A stretch of 64,000 nucleotides of DNA from JBDHTS01 sp044221445 (GCA_044221445.1 JBGAPF010000003.1:124001-188000); one strand, 5' to 3'; positions 32,327-41,743 are shown, counted from the first letter of the stretch. Notes: generated from the sequence alone by a model not told the origin. Made by a program: numbers and translations.

Positions 32327-33598
32327 ATGCAGGATCTCACCGGATATAAATGGCTGTTTCTCGACCTTAACAGCTACTTCGCCAGCGTCGAACAGCAGGA
32401 CCGTCCCGAACTGCGGGGCCGTCCAGTGGCCGTTGTGCCCATGGAGACGGATTACACCTGCGTGATCGCCGCCTCGTCGGAAGCCAAGGCTTACGGCATC
32501 AGAACGGGCACGCAGGTGAAAGAGGCGAAGCAGATGTGCCCTGGCCTTCGCTGTGTGCTGGCGCGGCACGACGCCTACCGCCTGTATCACGATCGCGTTC
32601 AGGAAGAGATGGTGCGTCATGTTCCCATCAACAAAGTATGGTCCATCGACGAATTTTCGAGCCGCCTGCCGCCGCGCCTGCGCAGCCGTGAGGCGGCGCT
32701 CGATGCTGCGAGGCGGCTGAAAGATGGTATCGGACGCAATGTCGGGCCGATGCTGCGTTGTTCCGTCGGAATCGCGCCCAACAGCTTCCTCGGCAAGGTC
32801 GCGACGGACATGCAGAAGCCGGATGGCCTGGTCGTCCTGGAACCGGAGACGATGAAGGAACGCCTGTTCGCCCTCGGCCTGACCGACCTGCCTGGCATCA
32901 ACGTGCGGATGGAGGCGCGGCTGAACCAGGCGGGAATCCGTTCCGTCGAGGATTTCTGGAACATGTCGCCGAAACATGCCCGCCGCGTCTGGGGCGGCGT
33001 CGGCGGAGAGCGGTTCTGGTACAACCTGCACGGTTACGACATTCCGGACCAGCGGACCACGACCTCCATGGTCGGGCATTCGCGGATGCTGGACAGCGAT
33101 CTGCGCACCCCCGACCGGGCGCGCGAAGTGGCGCGGCGGCTGACAACCAAGGCGGCCTCGCGGTTGCGGCGGCACGGGCTCTACGCGACGCTGTTTCATT
33201 TCGGGGCGCGCACCGTCGACGACGAACGCTGGGCCGGGGACGTAAAACTGTCCCCCTGCCAGGACAACTATGCGTTCCTGCACGCGCTCGACGATTTATG
33301 GGCAGCCATGGCGCAATCGGGGACGATGGGACGTTCCCGGTTCAAGAAAGTGTCGGTGACAATGCATGGCCTGTGCAGGCGGGAAGAGATCACGCCAGAC
33401 CTGTTCGACATGAAATCGGACGCCTTGCGGAAACTGCAGAAAAAACATGACGCCCTGACCGGGCTGATGGACGGCATCAACAAAAAATACGGCGCCGAAT
33501 CCATCCAGCTGGGCCCGTCCCCGAAAACGAGCGCCGGTTTTCTCGGCACCAAGATCGCTTTCTCCCGCGTGCCGGACATGGAGGAATTCGTCGAATAG
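32327..33598 (+). CDS. Y-family DNA polymerase (DinB/UmuC type)
   Basis: A 423-residue translesion polymerase. The first metal-binding aspartate is in FLDLNSYFASVEQQ (~residue 13), the steric-gate and fingers region in AVVPMETDYTCVIAASSEAKAYG, the SIDE-type catalytic motif in KVWSIDEFSSRLPP (Asp and Glu ~105-106), then a helix-hairpin-helix region (LPGINVRMEARLNQAGI) and a little-finger domain. The catalytic residues are intact. Sequence around the active site differs from classical DinB (DMDAFFASVE), so it may be a separate subgroup. The LexA box and lack of umuD/imuA partners fit a stand-alone SOS polymerase. Confidence 0.85.
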   Translation: MQDLTGYKWLFLDLNSYFASVEQQDRPELRGRPVAVVPMETDYTCVIAASSEAKAYGIRTGTQVKEAKQMCPGLRCVLARHDAYRLYHDRVQEEMVRHVPINKVWSIDEFSSRLPPRLRSREAALDAARRLKDGIGRNVGPMLRCSVGIAPNSFLGKVATDMQKPDGLVVLEPETMKERLFALGLTDLPGINVRMEARLNQAGIRSVEDFWNMSPKHARRVWGGVGGERFWYNLHGYDIPDQRTTTSMVGHSRMLDSDLRTPDRAREVARRLTTKAASRLRRHGLYATLFHFGARTVDDERWAGDVKLSPCQDNYAFLHALDDLWAAMAQSGTMGRSRFKKVSVTMHGLCRREEITPDLFDMKSDALRKLQKKHDALTGLMDGINKKYGAESIQLGPSPKTSAGFLGTKIAFSRVPDMEEFVE

Positions 33599-33697
33599 GA
33601 TCGGCGGCATTTTATTCAAATCTTCCGGTTTGTTAAAATAACCTTAAAGCACGGCGTCTATACTCAGGCATAGGTCATAATGAACGGAGTATGCCCC

Positions 33698-34570
33698 ATG
33701 CAGGACGAAACTTTACTTCAGGCATGCATGCGCACGATCATCCAGCAGACGTTTTACCAGTCCTACTGGAAGACGTTCAGCGTCGTCGAGGCGGATACCG
33801 ACGCTCTGCGGGATCAGGCGTTCCGCCTGCGCTACCGGGTTTACCGTACCGACGGACGGTTTGAGGCCCAGGATGGTCTGGACAATCCGGCCCTGATCGA
33901 AAAAGACGTCTACGACGCGCGCGCCGTGCATCATCTGATGATCCACACCGCGACCGGCCAGGTGGCGGGCACGGTGCGCGTGCTGCTGCCCGGCGTCAGC
34001 GACCCCCTGAAAAGTTTCGAGATGCAGCAGGTCGTCCGGCATCCTTTGCTGGAAAACGAGGACCGGGCGCAGCATCTGTGCGAGATTTCCCGCCTGTGCA
34101 TGGCGTGGCAGTTCCGCCGCCGGCCGGGCGACGGGCGCTATCTGCCCGCGTATTGCGAACAGGAGGGCAGCAGCGACATGATCCCGATCGGCCGCGCCTT
34201 TGCCCGCCGCCGCATTACCTATGCCCCTCTCGGGCTGATCAAGGCGGCGTTCGAGACGGCGATGGACAGGGGTCTTCTCGACTGCATCAGCCTGATGGAC
34301 CCTGCGGATTTTCGCAGCTTCAAGAGGCTCGGCCTGCCCTACAAGGTGCTGGGCCCCCGCGTCAACACGCAGGACGGCAGCCAGCAGCCGGTGATCTATA
34401 ACATCAAGAACGCCCTGGATTCGATGGAGACCGTCAACCCAGAATGCTGGGAGATCGCCTCCGACAAGGGCCGCCTGAGCCAGCGCGCCAGCAGTCTCCA
34501 GCTGGACAACTGGCACCGGGATATTTTCACCGAAACGCCCCAAAGCGGGTTGCTGGGCCGGTTTTTATAA
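33698..34570 (+). CDS. N-acyltransferase, PEP-CTERM/exosortase-associated type
   Basis: A 290-residue protein of the autoinducer-synthase/GNAT-like family. The signature is FRLRYRVYRTDGRFE (~45-60), followed by HHLMIHTATGQVAGTVRVLLPG, LCEISRLCMAWQFRRR and YAPLGLIKAAFETAMDRGL. This arrangement matches the acyltransferase group often found with exosortase systems (N-acyl amino acid synthase relatives). No exosortase or PEP-CTERM protein is in the window, so it could act on other substrates using acyl-ACP. GGAG eight bases before the ATG at 33698 supports that start over 33680. Confidence 0.75.
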   Translation: MQDETLLQACMRTIIQQTFYQSYWKTFSVVEADTDALRDQAFRLRYRVYRTDGRFEAQDGLDNPALIEKDVYDARAVHHLMIHTATGQVAGTVRVLLPGVSDPLKSFEMQQVVRHPLLENEDRAQHLCEISRLCMAWQFRRRPGDGRYLPAYCEQEGSSDMIPIGRAFARRRITYAPLGLIKAAFETAMDRGLLDCISLMDPADFRSFKRLGLPYKVLGPRVNTQDGSQQPVIYNIKNALDSMETVNPECWEIASDKGRLSQRASSLQLDNWHRDIFTETPQSGLLGRFL

Positions 34571-34580
34571 GCGACGCAAC

Positions 34581-34609
34581 TTGCGGTCTGCGGCCATCGG
34601 GCCTATCTT
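34581..34609 (+). promoter_or_regulatory. Putative promoter of the M32 carboxypeptidase gene, leaderless spacing
   Basis: TTGCGG at 34581-34586 and TATCTT at 34604-34609 with a 17-base spacer; the ATG at 34616 follows six bases after the -10 and has no ribosome site. Confidence 0.4.
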
Positions 34610-34615
34610 GGTCGG

Positions 34616-36322
34616 ATGGACGGATTAAAGGAATTTTGGCGGAAAATCGTTCTTTTCTTCACAAGCGGGTCTTTCTGGGACCGGCTTTCCCACCAATGGC
34701 GTCATCATCGCAGGCCGCGTGCGCCGGTGATCGCCCCGGCTACGCCGCCTGTCATCGAAGCCCCCGTCATTGTCCGCCAGTATGAAGAGCATCCGTCGGA
34801 CGCCTATATGGAACTGAAAATCCGTTTTCGCGATATCGGGCGCATCCGCGCCATCGCGGAGACCATGGGCCGCGACTTCCTGACCGCGATGCCGGAAGGC
34901 GCTTGGAAAAGCAGGCTGGGCCAGATCGCCTACCTGCATCGCCTCGAACATGAAAAACTGACCGGCCAGGACACGGTCAAGCTTCTGGACCGCGCCGCCA
35001 ACCATCTGGCGCAGAGCCCCTCGGACTGGGACGAATGGGATTCCGCCAATTTACGCGAAATGCAGGCGCTGCACGATTCCGACGGCCCCCTGAGCGGCGA
35101 TATCGTCGAGCGCAAGGCGCGCCTGGAATATGAAGGCCGCCGCCGCCACCGCGACGTCCTGGCGCAGAGCGACTGGCCGGGGGCGCGCGAGTTCCTGTCG
35201 GGCCAGATCGACCTTGCGAAACAGATTGCGGAACTGCGCGCCCGCGCGACGGGACGCAATTCCCTGTATCAGGTGATGATGGACGATTTCATGCCCGGCG
35301 TCTCGGAACTCGATATCGAGGACTGGTTCGGACAGCTGCACAAAAAACTGCACAAAATGCTGCCGCTGGCGATGGAGCGTCAGGCCCGGGAGGAGCCGCC
35401 GCGCGACATCGCCGATTTTTACCCCGCCAAAGCGCAGATGTGGCTGAACAAGGCGCTGCTGGAAGCGATCGGCTTCGATTTCGAGCGCGGCGGGCTATAC
35501 GAGACCGGGCATAACCCGGTCGAGGGCGGCACGCCGGACGACACGCGGCTGGTCATCAAGACGGTCGATATCCGCAACTTCATGATCTCGATGAAAAGCG
35601 CGCTGCATGAGGGCGGGCACGGCATTTATACGCAGGGCCTGCCGCGCAAGACATGGCGCTACCAGCCGGTGGGCCAGGACATGGGATCCGCGGTCCAGGA
35701 ATCCCAGGCCCTGCTGATCGAAATGGTGATCGGCCGGACGCGTTCGTTTTTCCAGTTTCTGGCGCCGCGGGCGGAAGGCCTGTTTCACGGGCTGCACAAC
35801 CCTGTGCTGAGCGCCGAAAACCTGCACAGGCTGAAAACACGCGTGCGCTTGTCGCCCGACCGCAAGACGGCGGACGAACTGACCTACTTCTTTCATGTCG
35901 AACATCGCTACCGGCTGGAGAAAGACCTCGTCGAGGGCCGCCTGAAAGTCGCCGATCTGCCCGAAGCCTGGAACGCGCAGATGCAGGACATCCTGGGAAT
36001 CCAGCCGAAGACCATGGCCGAAGGCTGCCTGCAGGACGTGCACTGGTTCGTCGGCAAGTTCGGTTATTTCCCCGCCTATACGGTCGGGCACATGATGGCG
36101 GCCCAGCAGTTCGAGGCGATGAAGCGCGATATTCCCGACATCCAGTCCCGCATCGCCGAAGGACGCTTCGCGGCCATCACCGACTGGCTGCGCAAAAACA
36201 TCCATTCAAAGGGACGCCTGCACGATTTCAACGCGTTGAACCGCCTGGCCTCCGGCGTGGCGCCCGGCCCCGACGCCCTGATCCGTCATCTCGAACAACG
36301 CTACGTCAAGGCCGCGGCCTGA
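34616..36322 (+). CDS. M32 family metallocarboxypeptidase (Taq type)
   Basis: A 568-residue zinc carboxypeptidase. The metal motif is in ALHEGGHGIYTQGLP (HExxH with Glu catalytic, ~residue 328), the third ligand in GSAVQESQALLIEMVIGRT, and the C-terminal NQILGIQPK-like, GCLQDVHWFVGKFGYFPAYTVGHMMAAQ block is diagnostic for M32. Residues 1-60 (a basic, proline-rich stretch with FWRKIVLFF) are an extra N-terminal region not usual in the family. The family removes C-terminal amino acids in the cytoplasm. The start follows the putative promoter closely. Confidence 0.88.
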   Translation: MDGLKEFWRKIVLFFTSGSFWDRLSHQWRHHRRPRAPVIAPATPPVIEAPVIVRQYEEHPSDAYMELKIRFRDIGRIRAIAETMGRDFLTAMPEGAWKSRLGQIAYLHRLEHEKLTGQDTVKLLDRAANHLAQSPSDWDEWDSANLREMQALHDSDGPLSGDIVERKARLEYEGRRRHRDVLAQSDWPGAREFLSGQIDLAKQIAELRARATGRNSLYQVMMDDFMPGVSELDIEDWFGQLHKKLHKMLPLAMERQAREEPPRDIADFYPAKAQMWLNKALLEAIGFDFERGGLYETGHNPVEGGTPDDTRLVIKTVDIRNFMISMKSALHEGGHGIYTQGLPRKTWRYQPVGQDMGSAVQESQALLIEMVIGRTRSFFQFLAPRAEGLFHGLHNPVLSAENLHRLKTRVRLSPDRKTADELTYFFHVEHRYRLEKDLVEGRLKVADLPEAWNAQMQDILGIQPKTMAEGCLQDVHWFVGKFGYFPAYTVGHMMAAQQFEAMKRDIPDIQSRIAEGRFAAITDWLRKNIHSKGRLHDFNALNRLASGVAPGPDALIRHLEQRYVKAAA

Positions 36323-36329
36323 CCGCGGG

Positions 36330-38120
36330 CTAGATTTTTTCGCACCAGAATTTATACATCGTCCGGAACGTCTCCGGTTCTTTCCGCTCGAACAGGTTCC
36401 AGGCATCGAGATCCAGAAGATCCGCCTTCGGGTCCATTTTTTTGAACTGGGCGTTTACGGTATCCGGCAACAGAAAACCGAGGAAGCGCAAATGCAGGCT
36501 TTCAAGGTTTTTCTTGACCGTGGGAATGTCGAACCTGTGCTCCTGGACATGGAACAGGAGGTCCCGGCATTCCGACAGTGCGTAAAAATCGAAAGACGCG
36601 GTAATGCCCTTATAGGTGTGGCGCCTCAGATATTTTTTACAGTCGGCCCGGAATTTCCGGATCGAGTCCGCGCCGGCATCGTAGCCGAGCCTGCTGATGA
36701 CGTCGCGGGTCTCCGCGATCGCTTTGCGGGCAAGGTCGCTGTAAAGCGCGACCCGCATCAGCCCGCCTTCTTTGAGCAGCCCGGCAAGAACGGACCAGCC
36801 TTTATAGGGGTCTTCCATATGATGCAAAACGCCGGAACTGGCGATAAAGTCGTACCGGTCGGGCAGGCCGGCAAGCATCAGGATGTCCGCCTGCCGAAAC
36901 TGTATGTTGGAAAGACCGTAGCGCTGGTTTTTTTCCATCGCGTAGGACAGGCTGGACACGCTCAGATCGATGGCAAGCACCTTGGCCTGGGGAAACATGG
37001 CGGCCAGTTCGATCGCCTCGCGGCCCGTGCCGCAGCCCGCGACCAGAATGGAGACCGGCTTTCCCGAAAGGCGGCCTTCTATGTCTTCGCTGTATATCTG
37101 CCGAGAAAACGTTTTCCAGCGCGGGTAAGGGAACTCTTCATACTGAGCTTTGACGGCTTGCGAGACGGCGTTGCCGATAGGCGTCATCGCCTGGATCGAC
37201 CCTGCCATGGTCTGCTGGTCCAGGGGTCCGCGGATCTGGATATCGATCACGTCCTGCAGGTCGCGTGTGAAGGAACGCCCGCTGAGGTCCCGGGCGTTTT
37301 TTAACGTAAATAAAGGAAAATAACAGGCAGCGACGGCCAGACTCGATTCGTCGGCGGCCTCGCTTTCGACGGTTTGTTTCAGCGTTTCGGCACGCTGCCG
37401 TTCTTCCTCGTCGACGGTAAAGACATATTCCGTGAAGAAGCAATACTGCGCCAGCGCCAGCGCCAGCGCCAGAGGACGCCAGTTTTTCTTTTCGAACGTT
37501 TCGGGATCGTCCAGCAGCGTCTCCAGCAAAAAGCGGCGGAGATGGGTAAGGAAACGCTCGAACCCAAGGTCTGGGACCAGAAGTTTCTTTAGCCCGCCCA
37601 GGAAAAAAGGATCGAGTAATCCTTGAAGATCCTGGCGGTTCGTCATCTCTTTCTTGAATTTCAGAAACTTTTTATGCCGCCGCAGCGCCTTGTAAAGCGG
37701 CTTAAACACAGGATCCGATGCCAGGATGCTGAACCATGCGGGGCCGGTCGCGAAAAAATCGACGTCGGGCGTTTCGAGGCAGGTGAGGATCAGCTGTTTC
37801 AGCCGGGGGTTGAATATGCGAAAACTGGTGCTGCGCAACAGAAAGACGAATTTTTCTTTCAGAATTATACTTTCCGGCGCTTCCTGGATACCGCGGGCGT
37901 AACAATCCATGGCGTGCAGGAAAAACCCGTCTTCGAGAAAAATCCTGGAGGCGCCGATATAGGCCTCTTCACAGTGCCGGTCGGCGTTGATCGCCGCCTC
38001 GAATCCGGCAATGGCTTCTGCCTTGTTTCCTTTTTTATAAAGCGCCTCCGCCTGACGGCACAAGTCTTCGGCCTGTCCGGCGGGATCCAACTCTTGGGAA
38101 AAGCTGTTTTGCGTTTTCAT
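36330..38120 (-). CDS. TPR-SAM methyltransferase fusion of unknown target
   Basis: A 596-residue two-part protein. The N-terminal third has tetratricopeptide-type repeats (AEALYKKGNKAEAIAGFEAA, EEAYIGASRIFLEDGFFLHAMDCYARGIQEA). A long helical middle region follows, and residues ~345-480 are a class I methyltransferase with motif I ILVAGCGTGREAIELAAMFP, motif II-like VLAIDLSVSSLSYA and motif III-IV FIASSGVLHHMEDP. Proteins of this layout occur in glycan- or surface-associated loci, but the substrate is unknown. The gene is a single convergent unit with the M32 gene (8 bases apart). Confidence 0.8.
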   Translation of the reverse strand: MKTQNSFSQELDPAGQAEDLCRQAEALYKKGNKAEAIAGFEAAINADRHCEEAYIGASRIFLEDGFFLHAMDCYARGIQEAPESIILKEKFVFLLRSTSFRIFNPRLKQLILTCLETPDVDFFATGPAWFSILASDPVFKPLYKALRRHKKFLKFKKEMTNRQDLQGLLDPFFLGGLKKLLVPDLGFERFLTHLRRFLLETLLDDPETFEKKNWRPLALALALAQYCFFTEYVFTVDEEERQRAETLKQTVESEAADESSLAVAACYFPLFTLKNARDLSGRSFTRDLQDVIDIQIRGPLDQQTMAGSIQAMTPIGNAVSQAVKAQYEEFPYPRWKTFSRQIYSEDIEGRLSGKPVSILVAGCGTGREAIELAAMFPQAKVLAIDLSVSSLSYAMEKNQRYGLSNIQFRQADILMLAGLPDRYDFIASSGVLHHMEDPYKGWSVLAGLLKEGGLMRVALYSDLARKAIAETRDVISRLGYDAGADSIRKFRADCKKYLRRHTYKGITASFDFYALSECRDLLFHVQEHRFDIPTVKKNLESLHLRFLGFLLPDTVNAQFKKMDPKADLLDLDAWNLFERKEPETFRTMYKFWCEKI

Positions 38121-38200
38121 AAAAGAAAAATAATATGCGTCCTATTTCGGCACAAGACTCTTTTTGACCGGCTGACAATCACTGGGTCCTGTGTTTAAAT

Positions 38201-39619
38201 ATGCGCATGATCGAATATATCTCCACCCGCGGACCCGGCGCGCCGCAGTCTTTCGAACATGTCCTTTTGTCTGGCATGGCGCCCGATGGCGGGCTGTATA
38301 TACCGGAAAGCTGGCCGCAGATAGACCCCGCCATGCTGTCGACCCTTGGCGGAAGACCTTATGCCGAAATCGCGTGGCATATGCTGCAGCAATTCGCGGG
38401 CGGGCTGCTGGGCGCCTCCGAACTTCAGGACATCACGCGCGAGGCTTACGCCCCGAAAACGTTCGACCACACGGCGGTGGCGCCCTTAACTCAACTGTCT
38501 CCGGACGTCTGGCTGCTGGAGCTTTTTCACGGCCCGACCCTGTCGTTCAAGGATTATGCCCTCCAGGTGCTGGGCCGGCTGTTCGACCGGGTGCTGGAAC
38601 AGTCCGGACGCCGCATGACCATCGTCGGCGCGACGTCCGGCGATACCGGCTCCGCCGCCATCGAGGCCTGCAAAGGCTGCCGCAACCTCGACATCTTCAT
38701 CCTGCATCCGAAGGGCCGCACGTCCGAAGTGCAGCGGCGGCAGATGACGAGCGTGGGCGCGCCCAATGTGTTCAATATCGCGCTGGAAGGCACCTTCGAC
38801 GATTGCCAGGCCGCCGTGAAAACCCTGTTCGCCGACCAGGCGATGCGCGACAAATACAACCTGTCGGCCATCAATTCGATCAACTGGGCGCGCATCGTCG
38901 GCCAGATGGCCTATTACATCGCCGCATCCGTCGCGCTTGGCGCGCCGGGACGGCCCGTTTCCTTTGCCGTGCCGACGGGGAACTTCGGCAACATCTACGC
39001 GGCCTGGGCGGTGCGGCGGATGGGTCTTCCGGTCGGCGGCCTGACCATCGCCTCGAACCGCAACGATATTCTGACGCGTTTTTTCGAGACCGGGACCATG
39101 AAGCTTGAAAAGGTGAGCCCCAGCCTTACCCCCAGCATGGACATCCAGATATCGAGCAATTTCGAACGGTATTTGTGCGAAGTGCTGGGTCGGGACCATG
39201 ACGCGCTGCGCGGCATGATGGAACAGTTCGGCGCCCGCAAATCCTTTACCGTCTCGCCTGCGCAGCACCGCGCCGTGCTGTCCGACTTCAGCGCCCGCCG
39301 CTGCAGCGACGAAGAGACGCTGCAAAGCATGCGCAGCTGTTATCAGGAGACCGGGATCCTGATCGACCCGCATACGGCGGTCGGCCTGCATGCCGCGAAA
39401 GCCGTTAGAAAAGACGCATCCGGCCCTTCCGGTCCTACGGTGGTCCTGGCCTGCGCCCACCCCGCCAAGTTCCCTGAAGCGGTCAGGAAAGCCACCGGGA
39501 TCGAGCCCCCCGTCCCCCCCCGGCTGGCGGCGGTGATGAACAAGGCGGAACATCTGATCGCCCTGCCCAACGATATCGAGCGGGTGAAAAGCTTCATCCG
39601 GGCCAACGCCCGCGCCTGA
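38201..39619 (+). CDS. thrC: Threonine synthase
   Basis: A 472-residue PLP enzyme of threonine biosynthesis, acting on O-phosphohomoserine. The N-terminus IEYISTRGPGAPQSFEHVLL, the PLP lysine in GPTLSFKDYALQVLG (~residue 113), the phosphate loop IVGATSGDTGSAAIEA and PTGNFGNIYAAW are diagnostic of the fungal/proteobacterial ThrC type. ATG occurs at 38201 and 38207; the latter (MIEYIST) matches usual N-termini and would start exactly where a transcript from the -10-like TTAAAT at 38195-38200 begins. Confidence 0.95.
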   Translation: MRMIEYISTRGPGAPQSFEHVLLSGMAPDGGLYIPESWPQIDPAMLSTLGGRPYAEIAWHMLQQFAGGLLGASELQDITREAYAPKTFDHTAVAPLTQLSPDVWLLELFHGPTLSFKDYALQVLGRLFDRVLEQSGRRMTIVGATSGDTGSAAIEACKGCRNLDIFILHPKGRTSEVQRRQMTSVGAPNVFNIALEGTFDDCQAAVKTLFADQAMRDKYNLSAINSINWARIVGQMAYYIAASVALGAPGRPVSFAVPTGNFGNIYAAWAVRRMGLPVGGLTIASNRNDILTRFFETGTMKLEKVSPSLTPSMDIQISSNFERYLCEVLGRDHDALRGMMEQFGARKSFTVSPAQHRAVLSDFSARRCSDEETLQSMRSCYQETGILIDPHTAVGLHAAKAVRKDASGPSGPTVVLACAHPAKFPEAVRKATGIEPPVPPRLAAVMNKAEHLIALPNDIERVKSFIRANARA

Positions 39620-39673
39620 CCTCCCTATCGGCCTCTTGTATTTGCGGCGTTTTCGGCCTATGGACTAATCATT

Positions 39674-40936
39674 ATGAGCATTGAACTGACCACCCTAAAA
39701 AGCGGCCTGCGGGTCATTACGGATACTGTGCGCGAGGTTGACAGCGTCGCCGTCGGCGTCTGGGCCGATGTCGGGACACGGCACGAAGACATGGCGCATA
39801 ACGGCGTCGCGCATATGGTCGAACATATGCTGTTCAAGGGCACGCCCACGCGCAGCGCGGCGGACATTGCCGAGCAGGTCGAGGACGTTGGCGGCCAGGT
39901 CAATGCCTATACCAGCCGCGAAGTGACCGCCTATCATATCCATCTGCTGAAGGACGACCTCGGCCTGGCGCTCGAAATCCTGTCGGACATTCTGCAGCAT
40001 TCGACCATGCCGGAAGACGAGGTGGAGCGGGAACGCGACGTCATCCTGCAGGAAATCGGCATGACGGCGGATACGCCGGACGACATCATTTTCGACAATT
40101 ATCAGGAAATCGCCTATCCCGGCCAGGCGATCGGCGCGCCGATCCTGGGCAAGGCGGATATCGTCAGCGGCATGCGGCGCGACACGCTGATGAATTATGT
40201 TCGCCAGTTTTATACGCCCGGAAGACTGGTCGTCTCCGCCGCCGGCAATGTCGGTCATGAGGAGATGGTCAGGCGCGTCGAGGCCCTTTTCGGCGACCTG
40301 CCGGCCGACAGCGCCTTTTCCGGCGGCGCGGCCCGTTACGGCGGCGGCGACCACCGCACGGAAAAAGTGCTGGAGCAAAGCCATGTCGTGCTGGGCTTCG
40401 AAGGCATCAGCCGTCACGACGATTCCTACTATACTGCAGCCGCCCTTTCCACCGTGCTCGGCGGCGGCATGGCGTCGCGCCTGTTCCAGGAAATCCGCGA
40501 AAAGCGCGGCCTCGTCTATTCGATCTTCAGCTTCCATTCGGCGTATCAGGACAGCGGCCAGTTCGCGATTTATGCCGGAACGGGGCCGGACAAGCTGCCG
40601 CGTCTCGTTCCCGTCGTCTGCGACGAGGTCAAACGCATCTGCGCGAGCGCGGTGACCGGGCCTGAACTGGCCCGGGCCAAGGCCCAGATGAAGGCCAACC
40701 TGCTGATGGGCCGCGAATCGATGATGACCCGCGCCAACCAGCAGGCCAAACAGCTGATCCATTTCGGGCGCCTGTTCGACGTGCGCGACCGGCTGGTCAG
40801 GATCGAGGCCGTGACGCCCGACGATATCATGGAGCTCTCCCGGAAAATCTTTTCGGGCAAGCCGACCGTGGCGGCGCTCGGGCCGCTGGAAAAACTGGAA
40901 GAGTACGAGACCATCGCCGCGCGCCTCGCAGCCTGA
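39674..40936 (+). CDS. M16 family zinc protease (processing-peptidase-like)
   Basis: A 420-residue pitrilysin-family peptidase similar to the mitochondrial processing peptidase beta subunit. The inverted zinc motif HxxEH is in VAHMVEHMLFKGTPTRSA (~residue 54), with the distal ligand Glu in ERERDVILQEIGMTAD (~131), and the C-terminal half carries GGGMASRLFQEIREKRGLVYSIFS. It appears catalytically complete. It follows thrC by 54 bases, an order often seen in alphaproteobacteria, and precedes a small membrane-anchored protein. Confidence 0.92.
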   Translation: MSIELTTLKSGLRVITDTVREVDSVAVGVWADVGTRHEDMAHNGVAHMVEHMLFKGTPTRSAADIAEQVEDVGGQVNAYTSREVTAYHIHLLKDDLGLALEILSDILQHSTMPEDEVERERDVILQEIGMTADTPDDIIFDNYQEIAYPGQAIGAPILGKADIVSGMRRDTLMNYVRQFYTPGRLVVSAAGNVGHEEMVRRVEALFGDLPADSAFSGGAARYGGGDHRTEKVLEQSHVVLGFEGISRHDDSYYTAAALSTVLGGGMASRLFQEIREKRGLVYSIFSFHSAYQDSGQFAIYAGTGPDKLPRLVPVVCDEVKRICASAVTGPELARAKAQMKANLLMGRESMMTRANQQAKQLIHFGRLFDVRDRLVRIEAVTPDDIMELSRKIFSGKPTVAALGPLEKLEEYETIAARLAA

Positions 40937-40953
40937 ACCGCAAAGGTCATATA

Positions 40954-41436
40954 ATGGGGAAACCCGGCCTTCTCGTCGCCGTCGTCGCCCTGCTCGGCCT
41001 GATCGCCGTGTCCGCGACCTATGCCGTGATGAAAATGCGCGGTCCGGGGGTGTTGAACATCCCGTCGGCGAATAACGATCAGGTCTTCAAATACTGCACG
41101 GGCGTGTTCGTCCCGGACGAAAAGAAACTCGCGGCCCTGCGCCGCTCCGCCCTCTATCCCCGCGCCGCCGCGCTGCAACCCGGCGAATACCAGACACAGG
41201 ACGGCGGAAAGGTCTACGTCATGGGCGGCGGTTTTTTCCAGATTCTGCTTCCCTCCCAGCTTCAGGTCGTCCGCAGCTTCGGGCGCGACGCGCAGGGATC
41301 GGCGTCGACGGACCGGCCCCGCACGATCATCGGCTGCACGCCGGAACATCTGGCGAAGGCGCTGGACGTCTACGGGCTGAAGCTGCAGGACCCGCCTAGA
41401 ACACCAGGATCGCAGCCCAGCACAGGGCAAAGATAA
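40954..41436 (+). CDS. Membrane-anchored hypothetical protein (160 aa)
   Basis: A 160-residue protein with one N-terminal hydrophobic segment (LLVAVVALLGLIAVSATYAV) followed by a soluble domain with two cysteines (FKYCTGVFVPDE, IIGCTPEHL). No domain recognised. It starts 18 bases after the M16 protease stop and is probably cotranscribed. The 3' end overlaps the convergent dgkA by 41 bases. Confidence 0.65.
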   Translation: MGKPGLLVAVVALLGLIAVSATYAVMKMRGPGVLNIPSANNDQVFKYCTGVFVPDEKKLAALRRSALYPRAAALQPGEYQTQDGGKVYVMGGGFFQILLPSQLQVVRSFGRDAQGSASTDRPRTIIGCTPEHLAKALDVYGLKLQDPPRTPGSQPSTGQR

Positions 41437-41743
41437 GCAGGCTGAGCATCACGGCGGCGCTGCCCATGTCCTTGGCGTCGCGGGACAGGTCGTGACGGTC
41501 GAAGGAAATACGGTCGATCGCCCGTTCGATCCCGGTGTTCAGCAGTTCCACCACCAGCACCATCGCCAGGCTACCGTTCAGGAGCAGCCATTCGGCCAGC
41601 GTGTCCGCCAGGAAAAAGGACAGGGGAATGAGGACGACGCACAGGAGAATTTCCTGGCGGAACGCCTCTTCTGTTTTGAAACAGGTCCTGAGACCCTGCA
41701 GCGAGCAGGCGAACGCGTTGCGGATGCGCCTGAGCCCGGTCAC
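41396..41743 (-). CDS. dgkA: Diacylglycerol kinase DgkA
   Basis: A 115-residue three-helix membrane kinase that recycles diacylglycerol to phosphatidic acid. The diagnostic RIRNAFACSLQGLRTCF, EEAFRQEI and the catalytic ELLNTGIERAIDRIS...KDMGSAAVMLSL are present. Translation should start at the GTG at 41743, which overlaps the algH stop (GTGA); the frame stays open 66 bases upstream but that part runs inside algH and is arginine-rich. Coupled to algH. Confidence 0.9.
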   Translation of the reverse strand: MTGLRRIRNAFACSLQGLRTCFKTEEAFRQEILLCVVLIPLSFFLADTLAEWLLLNGSLAMVLVVELLNTGIERAIDRISFDRHDLSRDAKDMGSAAVMLSLLIFALCWAAILVF

